A DNA stretch of 64,000 nucleotides from Lachnoclostridium sp. An118 (GCF_002160985.1 NZ_NFLQ01000005.1:62001-126000); one strand, 5' to 3'. Counted from the stretch's first letter, positions 1 through 8,126 are shown. Numbers and translations: made by a program. The notes: generated from the letters alone by a model not told the origin.

Positions 1-1147
1 TTCCCAGCTTCTGGGCACAGTCCTTCAGCTGCTCCACCAGATTCATCCTGACGCTCAGGTCAAAGGGCAGGTTGGAGTTCTGGTGTGCCGGGTTGAGGGC
101 TTTCCCCACAAAGAGGTGCAGGTCCGTACATTCCTCGATAATGAGCTTGGCCAGCTTCGAGGCCCCGTTTTGCGCATCCAGCTCATTGAAAAACTCCTCA
201 TCAAATTCCTCCTGCTCGTATTTCTTCAGGATACCGAGGGCTTTCCCCAGGGTGATCACTCCCTCTGTCACCAGATCCAGCCCCTCGATGGAGGCCGTGG
301 GCGGAACTGACGGGTCCGCATAGTCCACAGAGGTAACGATCTCCTTTTTCAGGACGCGGGCAGCGATATTGGCGCTGGTCCCGCCGCAGACCACCTTTTT
401 TCCTTCGCTCTTCATAAAGTCGCAGATCAGCTGCTCATCATCCTCCTTGTTGGTGGGCGGCCCGGTGAAAATGTTGACCACCTGTCTCTCGATGACCCTG
501 ACCACGGCCACCGTGGTGTCGTCCCCGGGCTTTTCCCCGTACAGGTCATAGCAGGCCTGGGACAGCATAGCCGCAAGCCGGGAGGCGGAGAGAGTCTCTT
601 TTGTGCACTTCAGGGTGTACTGGGCCATATCCTTCCAGGTCCATCCAAAGTTGAGCAGTTCCCCCACCCCGGCGTAGATCACGCCGTCACTCATGAGGAC
701 AAAGCAGTCGTTGATCTTCACCTGGAACCGATACTCCCGTATCTTCTTATCCTCGATGAAACGCTCCTCATAGGGGTAGTCCACGATCGTCTTATCCCGC
801 ACAAAGACGCAGGAAGGATTGTCAAATTCCACAAGATAGGCATTGCCATCGTGGAATATCTGGAGGATGCTGAAGGTGGCGTAGGCCACCTGACGCACCT
901 GGCAGATGGGCAGCGTCCGGGCAATGGTCTCCACGCAGGACTCAATGGCAGCCCCGTTCAAAAACATGGTCCCCAGTATCTTGGACGTGAGGGTGGCCAG
1001 TATGTTGGCCTTCACGCCGCTCCCCATGCCGTCCGCCAGTATCACGATATCCGCATCCTCTGTGTGCAGCACCTCCACCTTGTCACCGCACAGCTCTTCA
1101 TTATGCTTATTCAGGCTTTTCCATGAAATATCCAGGCAAACGCTCAT
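1..1147 (-). CDS. SpoIIE-family PP2C-type protein phosphatase, hydrogenase-linked (3' end outside window)
   Basis: About 382 residues are visible and the C-terminus lies beyond base 1. The N-terminal half has the PP2C/SpoIIE pattern: an aspartate-rich ADGMGSG motif near residue 39, the MSDGVIYAG motif near residue 152 and GDDTTVAVV near residue 210. Such enzymes dephosphorylate serine/threonine on partner proteins, often anti-sigma-factor antagonists. The ATG lies one base after the stop of the upstream PAS/H-cluster gene, so the two are probably co-translated. A phosphatase next to a sensory [FeFe] hydrogenase is a known arrangement in Clostridia and Thermotogae. The model is that the H-cluster protein senses H2 or redox state and controls this phosphatase; that control is inference. 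The substrate is unknown. Confidence 0.85.
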   Translation of the reverse strand, partial: MSVCLDISWKSLNKHNEELCGDKVEVLHTEDADIVILADGMGSGVKANILATLTSKILGTMFLNGAAIESCVETIARTLPICQVRQVAYATFSILQIFHDGNAYLVEFDNPSCVFVRDKTIVDYPYEERFIEDKKIREYRFQVKINDCFVLMSDGVIYAGVGELLNFGWTWKDMAQYTLKCTKETLSASRLAAMLSQACYDLYGEKPGDDTTVAVVRVIERQVVNIFTGPPTNKEDDEQLICDFMKSEGKKVVCGGTSANIAARVLKKEIVTSVDYADPSVPPTASIEGLDLVTEGVITLGKALGILKKYEQEEFDEEFFNELDAQNGASKLAKLIIEECTDLHLFVGKALNPAHQNSNLPFDLSVRMNLVEQLKDCAQKLG

Positions 1148-1148
1148 A

Positions 1149-2876
1149 TCAATCTTCCTCTTCAAACAAAATGGAGTCCCTCAGCTTGGACAGAGTCACC
1201 TTGGTCTCCGCGGTAGTCTCTCCCAGGAGCCCCGCAATCTCCTGCGCCACCATCATCTGCTTGTCAATGACCTTCTGGGCCATCTCCACAGTCTCCATTT
1301 TCAGGTGGTAATGCTGCTCCTTCGCCTTCTCTTCCTTTGAGACATCCTGGTAGGTGACAAGGACAGACTCCAGACGGTCTATATAAATAATGCTCTCCAC
1401 CACGGGCAGGCCATTGGGCTCCAGGCGGACCTTCTTCCGGATGATGGGCTCTCTTGTATCCAGCACCCTGTCGATATCCTCCGATTCGATAAACTCGAAT
1501 ATGTACCGCTCCAGAGCCTCCTCCCTGGAGACCTCCAGGAGCTTCAGCGCTTTTTTATTGCACTCTCTTATCCGCATCTGGCTGTCCACGATAAGGATCA
1601 TGCTGGGCGTCACATCCATGACAACATTGGACATGGACTCAGCCTGGGCCACGGCATTGGGAAGGCACATGCCAATCTCCGCCTTCTTCTGAAAAACAGC
1701 GGTGGCCTTGGCGCGGCAGCTGGGATAACCGCAGGCACCGCAGTTGAGCTCGTCTGACTTCGTGTATTTCCCCATCGCCCGGAGCACGTCCTCCATCTGC
1801 TCCTCCGTGGGCACCGGGTCCTCCACTCGCCGGTCCGCAAAGGTCTTATGCATATCCACATTTGCTCCGTCAATGTCCTCCGCCGGCCCTCTTTTTACCG
1901 CATGTCTCTCCACATCCATCTTGGCCCGCACAGCAGAACGGTTCCACTTATCCGAGGCAGGTCCCTTGATGCAGCCGCCCTCGCACACATTCACCTCAAA
2001 AAAGCAATTCTTTATCTCCCCTTTTTTCAATTCCTCGAAAAGCTCCATGCAGGCGTTCAGGCCATCCACCGCCACCTTGTAGTAGCGTCCCTGACCCTCG
2101 CGAGGCGCTCCCGGTCCAGCCAGCACAGAGTGGATGATGCCCCCGCCGACCGGATAGAGCTGATTGACCATAGGGCAGGGATTGGCCAGGGCCTCGTCCT
2201 CACACTCGGACACGTGGATACCGGCCATCTTCCACCACTGTACCACTTCCTCAAAGGTCAGGATGGCATCCACCGCTCCGCTCACCCGCTCGTCTCCGAC
2301 AGCCTCTGCCTTTTTTGCGATACAGGGGCCAAGGAAGACCACCTTTACATCCTCCCCGTAAATCTGCCGTATCAGTCGTCCGTGCGCGATCATGGGGGAC
2401 ACCACCGGAGCCATCAGGGGCACGAGCTCCGGGTAGTATTTCTCTATCAGGTCGTTGACGCTGGGACAGCAGGTAGTGATGATATTGGGCATCTCCCCTG
2501 CCTGCAGCAGCTTCTGGTACTCAGCCGTCACAAGGGCCGCCCCTTCCGCCGTCTCCCTGACCGCATAAAATCCCAGCTTTTTGAGAGCCGCGACAACCTG
2601 CCCCGGCCGGTCATACTCCAGCACTCCCAGGTAGGAGGGGGCAAGGGAGATGATCACTTTCATTCCCTGGCGCAGGTATCCTCTCACCCTGTCTATGTCG
2701 CTGGCAAATTTTTTGGCGTTCTGGGGACAGACTTCCAGGCAGTGACCGCAGTTGATGCAGTGATCCTTCATGATGTGGGCCTGCTCATTCTGCACGGAAA
2801 TCGCCTTCACCTCACAGTGCCGCACACATTTATAACAATGGCGGCAGCTTGCATCTTTAAAATCTATAACTCTCAC
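1149..2876 (-). CDS. hydS: Sensory [FeFe]-hydrogenase-like protein with PAS domain (group C / HydS type)
   Basis: This 575-residue protein starts at GTG, with GGAGG about six bases upstream. Two [4Fe-4S] motifs come first (Cys 11/14/17/21 and 40/43/46/50). The H-cluster domain follows: TTCCPSV with Cys136-Cys137, GPCIAKKAE with Cys185, and VCEGGCIKG with Cys298 and Cys302. A CGACGYPSC cluster motif (379-387), a PAS domain at roughly 410-510 and a short helical tail complete it. The four H-cluster cysteine ligands and the adjacent proton-transfer cysteine are all present. Added PAS domains are characteristic of group C sensory hydrogenases, which are thought to sense H2 or redox state rather than turn over substrate in bulk. 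It forms an operon with the SpoIIE phosphatase and diverges from the capA gene. Confidence 0.88.
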   Translation of the reverse strand: MRVIDFKDASCRHCYKCVRHCEVKAISVQNEQAHIMKDHCINCGHCLEVCPQNAKKFASDIDRVRGYLRQGMKVIISLAPSYLGVLEYDRPGQVVAALKKLGFYAVRETAEGAALVTAEYQKLLQAGEMPNIITTCCPSVNDLIEKYYPELVPLMAPVVSPMIAHGRLIRQIYGEDVKVVFLGPCIAKKAEAVGDERVSGAVDAILTFEEVVQWWKMAGIHVSECEDEALANPCPMVNQLYPVGGGIIHSVLAGPGAPREGQGRYYKVAVDGLNACMELFEELKKGEIKNCFFEVNVCEGGCIKGPASDKWNRSAVRAKMDVERHAVKRGPAEDIDGANVDMHKTFADRRVEDPVPTEEQMEDVLRAMGKYTKSDELNCGACGYPSCRAKATAVFQKKAEIGMCLPNAVAQAESMSNVVMDVTPSMILIVDSQMRIRECNKKALKLLEVSREEALERYIFEFIESEDIDRVLDTREPIIRKKVRLEPNGLPVVESIIYIDRLESVLVTYQDVSKEEKAKEQHYHLKMETVEMAQKVIDKQMMVAQEIAGLLGETTAETKVTLSKLRDSILFEEED

Positions 2877-2918
2877 TTTTGCCCTCCTCCCGCAATGCTC
2901 TCACTCATATTTATGCAT

Positions 2919-2948
2919 ATTATATCATTCCCGACACAGGCAGGGCAA
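2919..2948 (-). promoter_or_regulatory. Promoter of the hydS / SpoIIE-phosphatase operon
   Basis: On the minus strand TTGCCC (2943-2948) is followed after 18 bases by TATAAT (2919-2924), about 40 bases upstream of the GTG start of the sensory hydrogenase. Spacing and -10 are good and the -35 is moderate. Seen by eye only. Confidence 0.55.
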
Positions 2949-2982
2949 CGAAAAAAGGCTGAAATCTCTCCCTATACAGGGC

Positions 2983-3011
2983 TTGTTTTTATACAGAAGA
3001 GGACGTACAAT
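2983..3011 (+). promoter_or_regulatory. Promoter upstream of capA-like gene
   Basis: TTGTTT (2983-2988), 17 bases, TACAAT (3006-3011) on the plus strand, giving a predicted start near 3018. It is divergent from the hydS promoter, and the two -35 boxes are about 35 bases apart. Confidence 0.5.
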
Positions 3012-3040
3012 ATAAGTATTACATAAGAGGGAGGGGAGAC

Positions 3041-3062
3041 GGTATTTTCCGCGCAAAATACC
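3041..3062 (+). other. Hairpin in the capA leader between a strong Shine-Dalgarno and the start codon
   Basis: GGTATTTT / AAAATACC form an 8-bp perfect stem around a 6-base loop. A purine-rich GAGGGAGGGGAG tract lies just upstream (3027-3038) but is 40 bases from the ATG at 3079. The only ribosome-binding-like sequence near the ATG, GAGG, is two bases away. Confidence 0.5.
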
Positions 3063-3078
3063 GCCTTATACAGAGGAA

Positions 3079-4479
3079 ATGTCCGAATTTGAAAATCACA
3101 GAAAAAAGGCCCGGGAAATGCAGCAGGTCCAGGAAGCCAGAGAACAGGCTGCCCAGGAGGTGCGGCGCTCCAGGAGACATTCCCGGAGGAAAAATGACCA
3201 GAAGTTCTTTCTATTTGTCTTCACCGCCATCATCCTTGGCATCGTGGCCGCCGCTCTTTTGTCTGTCTTTTTCCCTTCAGGAGAAAAGACACCAGCCAAG
3301 CCGAAGGCCCAGCCCGTCAGCGCCCAGACACAGGCCTACACGCCGTCCACCGCTACCTGGACGGCTGCGGGAGATATCGTCTTTCACCTGCCCTTTCTGG
3401 AGTCCGGGGTGTATCTGAATCCTTCAGATGGCACCTATGATTACACTTCTATTTTTGACCACTGCCGTCCTCTCCTTGAGACAGCTGATTTCTCCACTGT
3501 CACCATGGAGACCTCCCTCGCCGGGGAGGAGGCCGGATACAGCGGCTACCCCATGTTCAAGGCCCCGGATGCGCTGGCCGACGCAATGGCGGGGGGCGGA
3601 TTTGACATGGTCAACCTGGCCAGCAACCATGTGTACGACGGACTGGATGCGGGGCTTACCCGCACCATGGAGATCCTGAGCCAGAAAAATCTCCAGTACA
3701 TGGGCACCCGTCCGGACTCAGACCACAAAAAATATAACGTAGTCGATGTAAATGGCATCAAGGTGGGAGTTCTCAGCTATGTGTACGAGACCACGGCCGA
3801 GAGCGGATCCAAGTCCATCAACGGCATCCCTCTCTCCGACACGATCGCTCCCCTCATCAATTCCTTCGACCCAGGCAATCCGGAGGCATTCTACAGCGAG
3901 GTGGAAGCCTCCCTGGCAGCTATGAAGGAGGAGGGCGTCCAGTACACCATTGCCTACATGCACTGGGGCATCGAGTACCAGACCCAGCAGTCCCAGGAGC
4001 AGACGGATATGGCCCAGCGGCTCTGCGACATGGGCATTGACACCCTCATCGGCAGCCACCCCCACGTGATCCAGCCGGTGGATGTCCTCACCTCCTCGGA
4101 TGGGGAACACCAGATGCTCTGCTGCTATGCCGTTGGAAATTTTCTCTCCAACCAGCGCAGCGAATACATGCAGGCTGAGATGCCCACCGGCGAGACGGAG
4201 GACAGCTATCTGCTGACACTGACCCTGTCCAGCGACAAAAAGGGAAAGGTCACTCTCACAGACGCAGTCTTCACTCCCATGTGGACATACCGGTATGAGA
4301 CTGACGCCGGCGCTGCCTTCGCAGTCCTCCCGGTAAACGACACCGCCTCCCTGGAGGAGTCCACCGGCCTTTCCGGCATCAAAGCGGAGGCGGATGAGTC
4401 CGCCGCCAGGACCCAGGCTATCATCGGGGCAGGCGTGGAGAAGGTAAAAGCAGCGCTGCCGCTGAAATCCGCCATATAG
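3079..4479 (+). CDS. CapA-family protein (poly-gamma-glutamate capsule biosynthesis / metallophosphatase-like)
   Basis: This 466-residue protein has a short charged cytoplasmic head, one membrane segment (about 42-65), a linker, and an extracellular CapA domain. Family motifs are visible: TAAGDIV with Asp99, the LASNHVYDG signature (Asn183-His184), YMHWGIEY with His295, and GSHPHVIQP with His327/His329. These are the metal-site residues of the calcineurin-like CapA fold. In Bacillus, CapA belongs to the polyglutamate export machinery, but most lone CapA homologues have no known substrate. No capB, capC or capE is present here, so polyglutamate synthesis should not be assumed. The start is uncertain because no well-spaced ribosome binding site precedes it; Met14 at 3118 is no better. 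Confidence 0.85.
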   Translation: MSEFENHRKKAREMQQVQEAREQAAQEVRRSRRHSRRKNDQKFFLFVFTAIILGIVAAALLSVFFPSGEKTPAKPKAQPVSAQTQAYTPSTATWTAAGDIVFHLPFLESGVYLNPSDGTYDYTSIFDHCRPLLETADFSTVTMETSLAGEEAGYSGYPMFKAPDALADAMAGGGFDMVNLASNHVYDGLDAGLTRTMEILSQKNLQYMGTRPDSDHKKYNVVDVNGIKVGVLSYVYETTAESGSKSINGIPLSDTIAPLINSFDPGNPEAFYSEVEASLAAMKEEGVQYTIAYMHWGIEYQTQQSQEQTDMAQRLCDMGIDTLIGSHPHVIQPVDVLTSSDGEHQMLCCYAVGNFLSNQRSEYMQAEMPTGETEDSYLLTLTLSSDKKGKVTLTDAVFTPMWTYRYETDAGAAFAVLPVNDTASLEESTGLSGIKAEADESAARTQAIIGAGVEKVKAALPLKSAI

Positions 4480-4487
4480 TCATATAG

Positions 4488-4544
4488 AAAAAGATGCACC
4501 TTCCGCAGAGGATATACCTCCCAAATACGGCCGTGCATCTTTTT
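4488..4544. terminator. Bidirectional terminator between capA-like and HAD genes
   Basis: AGATGCAC (4492-4499) pairs with GTGCATCT (4533-4540), extended by flanking A and T runs that give a U tract in both directions. The 33-base loop holds a small GAGG/CCTC hairpin. It lies between two convergent genes. Confidence 0.7.
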
Positions 4545-4554
4545 TTCCGCCCTT

Positions 4555-5205
4555 TTATTTTACGATTTTCAGAATATCCTCCACCTTTTCCGCCAGGTAG
4601 TCTGCCCCGGCCTGCAAAAGCTCCTCCCTGCTGCCATATCCGTAGAGGACGCCCAGGCTGTCCACACCGTTTGCCCTGGCACCCTCGATATCATGGCGGC
4701 GGTCTCCCACCATGAGCACCTGTCCCGGGTCTGTGATACCGCAGGACTCCATCGCATAGGCGATAACCTCTTCCTTTTTCACCCTTGTCTCGTCCAGGGT
4801 CGCCCCCGCCGCATAGGTGAAATAAGAAGTCAGATGAAAATGATCCAGTATTTCGCGGGCAAAGGGCTCCGGCTTTGACGTGGCCAGCACCAGCGTCTTC
4901 CCCCTCCGTTTCAGCTCCGCCAGCAGCTCCTCCATGCCGTCATAGACCTTGTTCTCGAAAATCCCTCTGTCTTTATAGTACTCCCTGTACAGAGAGATCC
5001 CTCTCCTTGCCTCCTCCGGCGTAAAGCCATAGAAATCCCGGAAGGACTCCGCAAGGGGCGGCCCGATAAACCGGTACAGCTTTGTCCGGTCTGTCTCCTC
5101 GATCCCAAAGCCCTTCAGGGCGTACATGACGGAGCCTGTGATGCCAAGCCCCGGGTCTGTCACCGTGCCGTCAAGGTCAAATAAAATGTATTTGTATTCT
5201 TTCAT
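4555..5205 (-). CDS. HAD-superfamily hydrolase, phosphoglycolate-phosphatase-like
   Basis: This 216-residue protein begins with the HAD motif I, FDLDGT (nucleophile Asp10, acid/base Asp12). Motif II/III follows in LATSKPEP (Ser110, Lys111) and motif IV in VGDRRHD (Asp168, Asp172). The alpha-helical cap lies between residues 15 and 85, the subclass I arrangement of phosphoglycolate phosphatase and pyrophosphatase PpaX. The substrate cannot be told from sequence. AGGAGG lies six bases before the ATG. It reads away from the neighbouring AraC gene's 3' end and ends at the shared terminator. Confidence 0.85.
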   Translation of the reverse strand: MKEYKYILFDLDGTVTDPGLGITGSVMYALKGFGIEETDRTKLYRFIGPPLAESFRDFYGFTPEEARRGISLYREYYKDRGIFENKVYDGMEELLAELKRRGKTLVLATSKPEPFAREILDHFHLTSYFTYAAGATLDETRVKKEEVIAYAMESCGITDPGQVLMVGDRRHDIEGARANGVDSLGVLYGYGSREELLQAGADYLAEKVEDILKIVK

Positions 5206-5263
5206 TTTCTTCCTCCTGCTTATCCCTTGCTCTCTCTGCCGCAGCCAGGCCTCCCTCCAGGCG

Positions 5264-6097
5264 TCAGAGACGCTTCTTCCTGTATTCCCTGGGCGGCATA
5301 TGGAACCGCTCCTGGAACACTCTGTTAAATGTCCTCATACTCGTAAATCCCGCACTCATGGCAATATCCGTGATGGAGCCCTCTGCGCTCTGCAGGAGCG
5401 CCAGCGCCTGATTCAGCCGCAGTTCATTTAGATACTGGTTGAAATTCGTGTGGAAGATGCGGGAAAAGACACGGGATAGGGCAAAGGGGCTGTATCCCAG
5501 ATCCCGGGACATCCTGGTGAGGGACAGCTCCTCCTCCCCGTAGTGCTCCGCCATATAGACCACTACGTCGTACACGATATCATGTCCCGGCTGCTCTTCT
5601 CGCCTTCGCAGCTCCAGAAAAGGCAGCGTTCTTGCCAGGATCACCTGCGTGAAGGCCTGCCGCAGCACAGTCTTCTGCGGCTCCTCCTGCTCCCCCGTTT
5701 CTTTCTGGTGTTCATCCCGAATACCGTCCATCTCCCGCAGACGCTCCAGTGCATAGGGGATGTCCGGATGGACGCGCTCCAACGGGATGACCGGCGCCAG
5801 AGGCCGATGGGTCAGCAGCTGCTCTGAAAAGCGGCCCGCGAAAGAGGGCGGCACCAGAAAATAGATGGCCCTGGACTCCTCCTGGCTGAACACCTGGTAG
5901 TGGTGGATCACATTGGGGAAAACAATCCCGAAATCTCCCGTCTCCATGTGACATAGCGTCTCCCCCACGCCCAGCTCCAGCGTCCCCCTTGTCACATAGA
6001 TACATTCCATGGACTTGTGGATGTGGGGCGGATAGTGGACAGACTCCTTTTCATAGATCTCCATCTGGTCTTCTTTTAGCTCGTAGAAAAAATGCAT
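5264..6097 (-). CDS. AraC-family transcriptional regulator with cupin sensor domain
   Basis: The start is placed at the ATG at 6097 because GGGAGG lies five bases upstream, giving 277 residues beginning MHFFYELKEDQ. An in-frame ATG 26 codons earlier has no ribosome binding site. Residues 1-100 resemble a cupin (HYPPHIHKSMECIYV and a glycine-rich barrel). The last 100 hold two AraC helix-turn-helix units, with SLTRMSRDLGYSPFALSRVF and the family signature SITDIAMSAGFTSMRTFNRVF ending in PPREYR. Regulators of this layout sense a small ligand, often a sugar. A possible 25-codon gene with a strong ribosome binding site lies divergently upstream and is a candidate target. Confidence 0.88.
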   Translation of the reverse strand: MHFFYELKEDQMEIYEKESVHYPPHIHKSMECIYVTRGTLELGVGETLCHMETGDFGIVFPNVIHHYQVFSQEESRAIYFLVPPSFAGRFSEQLLTHRPLAPVIPLERVHPDIPYALERLREMDGIRDEHQKETGEQEEPQKTVLRQAFTQVILARTLPFLELRRREEQPGHDIVYDVVVYMAEHYGEEELSLTRMSRDLGYSPFALSRVFSRIFHTNFNQYLNELRLNQALALLQSAEGSITDIAMSAGFTSMRTFNRVFQERFHMPPREYRKKRL

Positions 6098-6165
6098 CAA
6101 AACCTCCCTGCAAGATTTGGCTGATTTATCTCCTCTTTTGACAAGAATTATATCCCCTGCCACAC

Positions 6166-6171
6166 TATAAT
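6166..6171 (+). promoter_or_regulatory. -10 element of the small-protein gene
   Basis: Perfect TATAAT. The only TTGACA nearby (6138-6143) is 22 bases upstream, too far for normal spacing, so the -35 is unclear and the promoter may need an activator such as the divergent AraC protein. Confidence 0.4.
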
Positions 6172-6201
6172 GCAATTGAAAATAAAGAGGAGGTGCCAGA
6201 T

Positions 6202-6279
6202 ATGATCAGAAGATTTAGCAATTTCTTAAGAGACTCTTTTGAGACATATATGCAGATTTACACAAGAGATTTCTTCTAA
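6202..6279 (+). CDS. Candidate 25-residue small protein divergent from the AraC gene
   Basis: The ATG at 6202 follows a near-perfect AGAGGAGGTG ribosome binding site with eight-base spacing. The frame encodes 25 residues, starting MIRRFSNFLRDSF and ending in TRDFF, and stops at TAA. A TATAAT (6166-6171) lies 30 bases upstream, and a strong hairpin terminator follows 37 bases after the stop. The peptide has Arg3, Arg4 and Arg10 near one end and Phe, Leu, Met, Ile and Tyr at helical spacing (5, 8/9, 13, 16/17, 19/20, 24), so an amphipathic membrane-surface helix is plausible. No known family is recognised. Promoter, ribosome binding site, ORF and terminator together make it more than a random ORF. 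Confidence 0.5.
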   Translation: MIRRFSNFLRDSFETYMQIYTRDFF

Positions 6280-6315
6280 AAATGGCATAAAAGACAATGA
6301 GACAAATGCAGGATA

Positions 6316-6382
6316 AAAAGCAGGCGACTGTCACTGACCTTCACCGTTCCCGGTGTCCGGTCTTAGACAGCTGCCTGCTTTT
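6316..6382. terminator. Strong bidirectional terminator hairpin
   Basis: The arms AAAAGCAGGC..TGTC (6317-6332) and GACA..GCCTGCTTTT (6366-6382) pair over about 15 bp with one 2-base internal mismatch, with A/T runs outside both arms. It serves the small plus-strand gene and the convergent Rpn-type gene. Confidence 0.75.
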
Positions 6383-6450
6383 ATGCTCCGCCCTTTTGCA
6401 AGAAGCCCTGCTGGTTTCCGGTCTCTGCCCAGCAAATACGAGGGAGCCGC

Positions 6451-7131
6451 TTATCTGTCCCCGTCCTTCAGCCACTTCTCCACTATATCGGTCTTTTCTC
6501 CAACAGCCTGGGCAATCTGCTCCACGGTCATACCCATTTTCGACATATTGATAGCTATATCCCGCCGGCCTTCCTGCCAGCCTTCCTCCCAGGCCTCTTC
6601 TCGCTCCTGCCTTATATGCCTCGCCTGATCATACTCGTATATGTTCATCCTCTTTGCCTCCGCTCGATATTTCCTCAAAAACTCTTCAAGGATCCCCTCC
6701 CGGATACATTCCGTGATGGTGCACTCCACCGCCTCCAGCTCCAGCTTATGCTCTTCTTCCTCCACCTGGTACAGGTCCGACAGCTTTAGTATCCGCCTGT
6801 CAGGCTGTTTCTCTTCCCCGTTGTAGAAGATGATAAACTGAGGCGGCGGAAGCATTACCTTTTTCCTTCCATACAGGTTTTCACTTTTCGTCAGGTCCGC
6901 GTAAAGGTCTGCCAGATACAAAAGCATCCGCAGCGGAAGGTTGGGGCTGTAGGTGGACTGGTGCTCGTACAGGGAGAGCCGGGAGTCGATCACAAAGGAC
7001 AGGTCATTTTTGATGGCCATGTAGATGACGTTCTCCAGTGTGTTGACGTTCAACGCTCCGGGATCCTTATACTGTTTTCCGCTTACCGCATTATAGAGTC
7101 CCAGCAGTTCCTTCTTGTCGCTGAACAGCAT
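6451..7131 (-). pseudogene. Rpn / PD-(D/E)XK nuclease-family transposase-like protein, 5'-truncated
   Basis: The 226-codon frame matches the Rpn family of recombination-promoting nucleases, often annotated as PD-(D/E)XK nuclease family transposases. It has FSDKKELLGLYNAVSG, then NTLENVIYMAIKNDLSFVID, then PPPQFIIFYNGEE, and a glutamate/arginine-rich tail with a helix-turn-helix-like MTVEQIAQAVGEKTDIVEKWL. The family normally has 20-40 more residues before this block. Reading upstream in frame gives a further family-like stretch, but it meets a stop 12 codons before the ATG, and no ribosome binding site precedes that ATG. It is probably a decayed copy or one with an unrecognised start. Members act on DNA; it has no operon partner. 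Confidence 0.6.
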
Positions 7132-7302
7132 GGTAAAAAGCGAAGAAAAGCATTGAGATTTCTTTTAGATCTTCTTATCAGACTTGCAGACACGGCAGAC
7201 GCCGCAAAAGAAAAAAACTGCCAGAAATATAATGCTTTGTATTTATCATAGCACACATCTCAGACAGTTTCCATAAGTTTTTTCTAGTATTTCGTATCCC
7301 TT

Positions 7303-7872
7303 TTAAGCTTGGAGCAGATAAGGGCACCTGTCCCCGCTTCTTCTCCTCATAAGGAATGCAAGCACTGCATTTGCAGCCACACAGCCTATCATGCATCCCA
7401 GTGAGTTGTGCATGATATCATCCAGCTCAAAAAGTCCCCTCCTGAAGATATACTGGCTCACTTCGATCGTCCCCGACAAGAGCAGGCCCACTGCCAGCGC
7501 TGCCGCCGGCCTCACCCTGCGCCCCGCTGCCACAGGCAGCAGAAATCCCACCGGGGCGAGCATGACGCAGTTCAAAAGGATCTGCTCCAGCATCGCCATA
7601 TCCCGGCCCGCCAGCATCTCTCTCCACGACCAGAAAAGAGTCAGCTCACACTGCCGGTCTGTCACACCCCTTGTAAATACGGTGGAGCCAAACACCAGCA
7701 CTGTGTAGATAAGTGCAGCCAGCGTTCCCACCGCCTGGGTCTTCTTTATCCTGCGCATCCCTGCCGCCGCCAGGAGCAGGAGCGCCACGGCGATGATCAC
7801 GCTCCCGAAAAACATGACCTCCCTCTCTGACCAGGGACGGCTGTGGATCGCTATGATCTGATATATAAACAT
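7303..7872 (-). CDS. VanZ-family membrane protein
   Basis: The start is the ATG at 7872, with GGAGG seven bases upstream; two earlier in-frame ATGs are too close to or upstream of that site. The 189-residue protein has about five hydrophobic segments and the VanZ signature: LNCVMLAPVGFLLP, then SGTIEVSQYIFRRGLFELDDIMHNSLGC. VanZ confers low-level teicoplanin resistance in enterococci, but most chromosomal homologues have no demonstrated role. It is a single gene with its own promoter, and no van operon is nearby. Confidence 0.85.
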   Translation of the reverse strand: MFIYQIIAIHSRPWSEREVMFFGSVIIAVALLLLAAAGMRRIKKTQAVGTLAALIYTVLVFGSTVFTRGVTDRQCELTLFWSWREMLAGRDMAMLEQILLNCVMLAPVGFLLPVAAGRRVRPAAALAVGLLLSGTIEVSQYIFRRGLFELDDIMHNSLGCMIGCVAANAVLAFLMRRRSGDRCPYLLQA

Positions 7873-7929
7873 AGGCATGCCTCCTTTTCCCTCTGTAAGC
7901 ATGTGTCTGTATCACCTGTTTGAGACCTC

Positions 7930-7958
7930 ATACTATATGTTTTTGACGGATACGTCAA
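7930..7958 (-). promoter_or_regulatory. vanZ-like gene promoter overlapping a palindrome
   Basis: On the minus strand TTGACG (7953-7958) is followed by TAGTAT after 17 bases, or TATAGT after 15. The -35 is one arm of a palindrome, TTGACG-gata-CGTCAA (7943-7958), placed between -35 and -10 as for a repressor operator. Confidence 0.4.
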
Positions 7959-8040
7959 GGAATACCGGCTTATGTTTTTATTAATTTTCCTTAAACATCT
8001 CTTGTCCATTTGCTTTGGGCTGTCCTTGGGAAAAGCTGGT

Positions 8041-8079
8041 GAAGCGGGAAGAAAACCGCACCGGCTCTCTTCCCGCTTC
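8041..8079. terminator. Perfect 12-bp hairpin downstream of hydA
   Basis: GAAGCGGGAAGA (8041-8052) pairs with TCTTCCCGCTTC (8068-8079). A weak T-rich tract follows on the plus strand only, so it may be a factor-independent terminator of weak type or an mRNA 3'-end stabiliser for the hydrogenase operon. Position fits the end of that operon. Confidence 0.45.
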
Positions 8080-8126
8080 TTTATATTATATCACATTAGG
8101 AGGTGTCTCTTGTCTGTCCTATCGCC

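Noticed and set aside
3079-4479. Poly-gamma-glutamate capsule operon
   Set aside because: Only the CapA-like gene is present, without capB, capC or capE partners.
6138-6171. TTGACA with TATAAT as a sigma-70 promoter
   Set aside because: The spacer is 22 bases, too long for a normal promoter. Only the -10 was kept.
7178-7396. 72-codon minus-strand ORF between the Rpn-type and VanZ-like genes
   Set aside because: It overlaps the VanZ-like coding region in another frame and has no ribosome binding site or family resemblance.
7303-7872. Vancomycin/teicoplanin resistance cluster
   Set aside because: A lone VanZ-like gene without vanHAX or vanRS neighbours does not support one.
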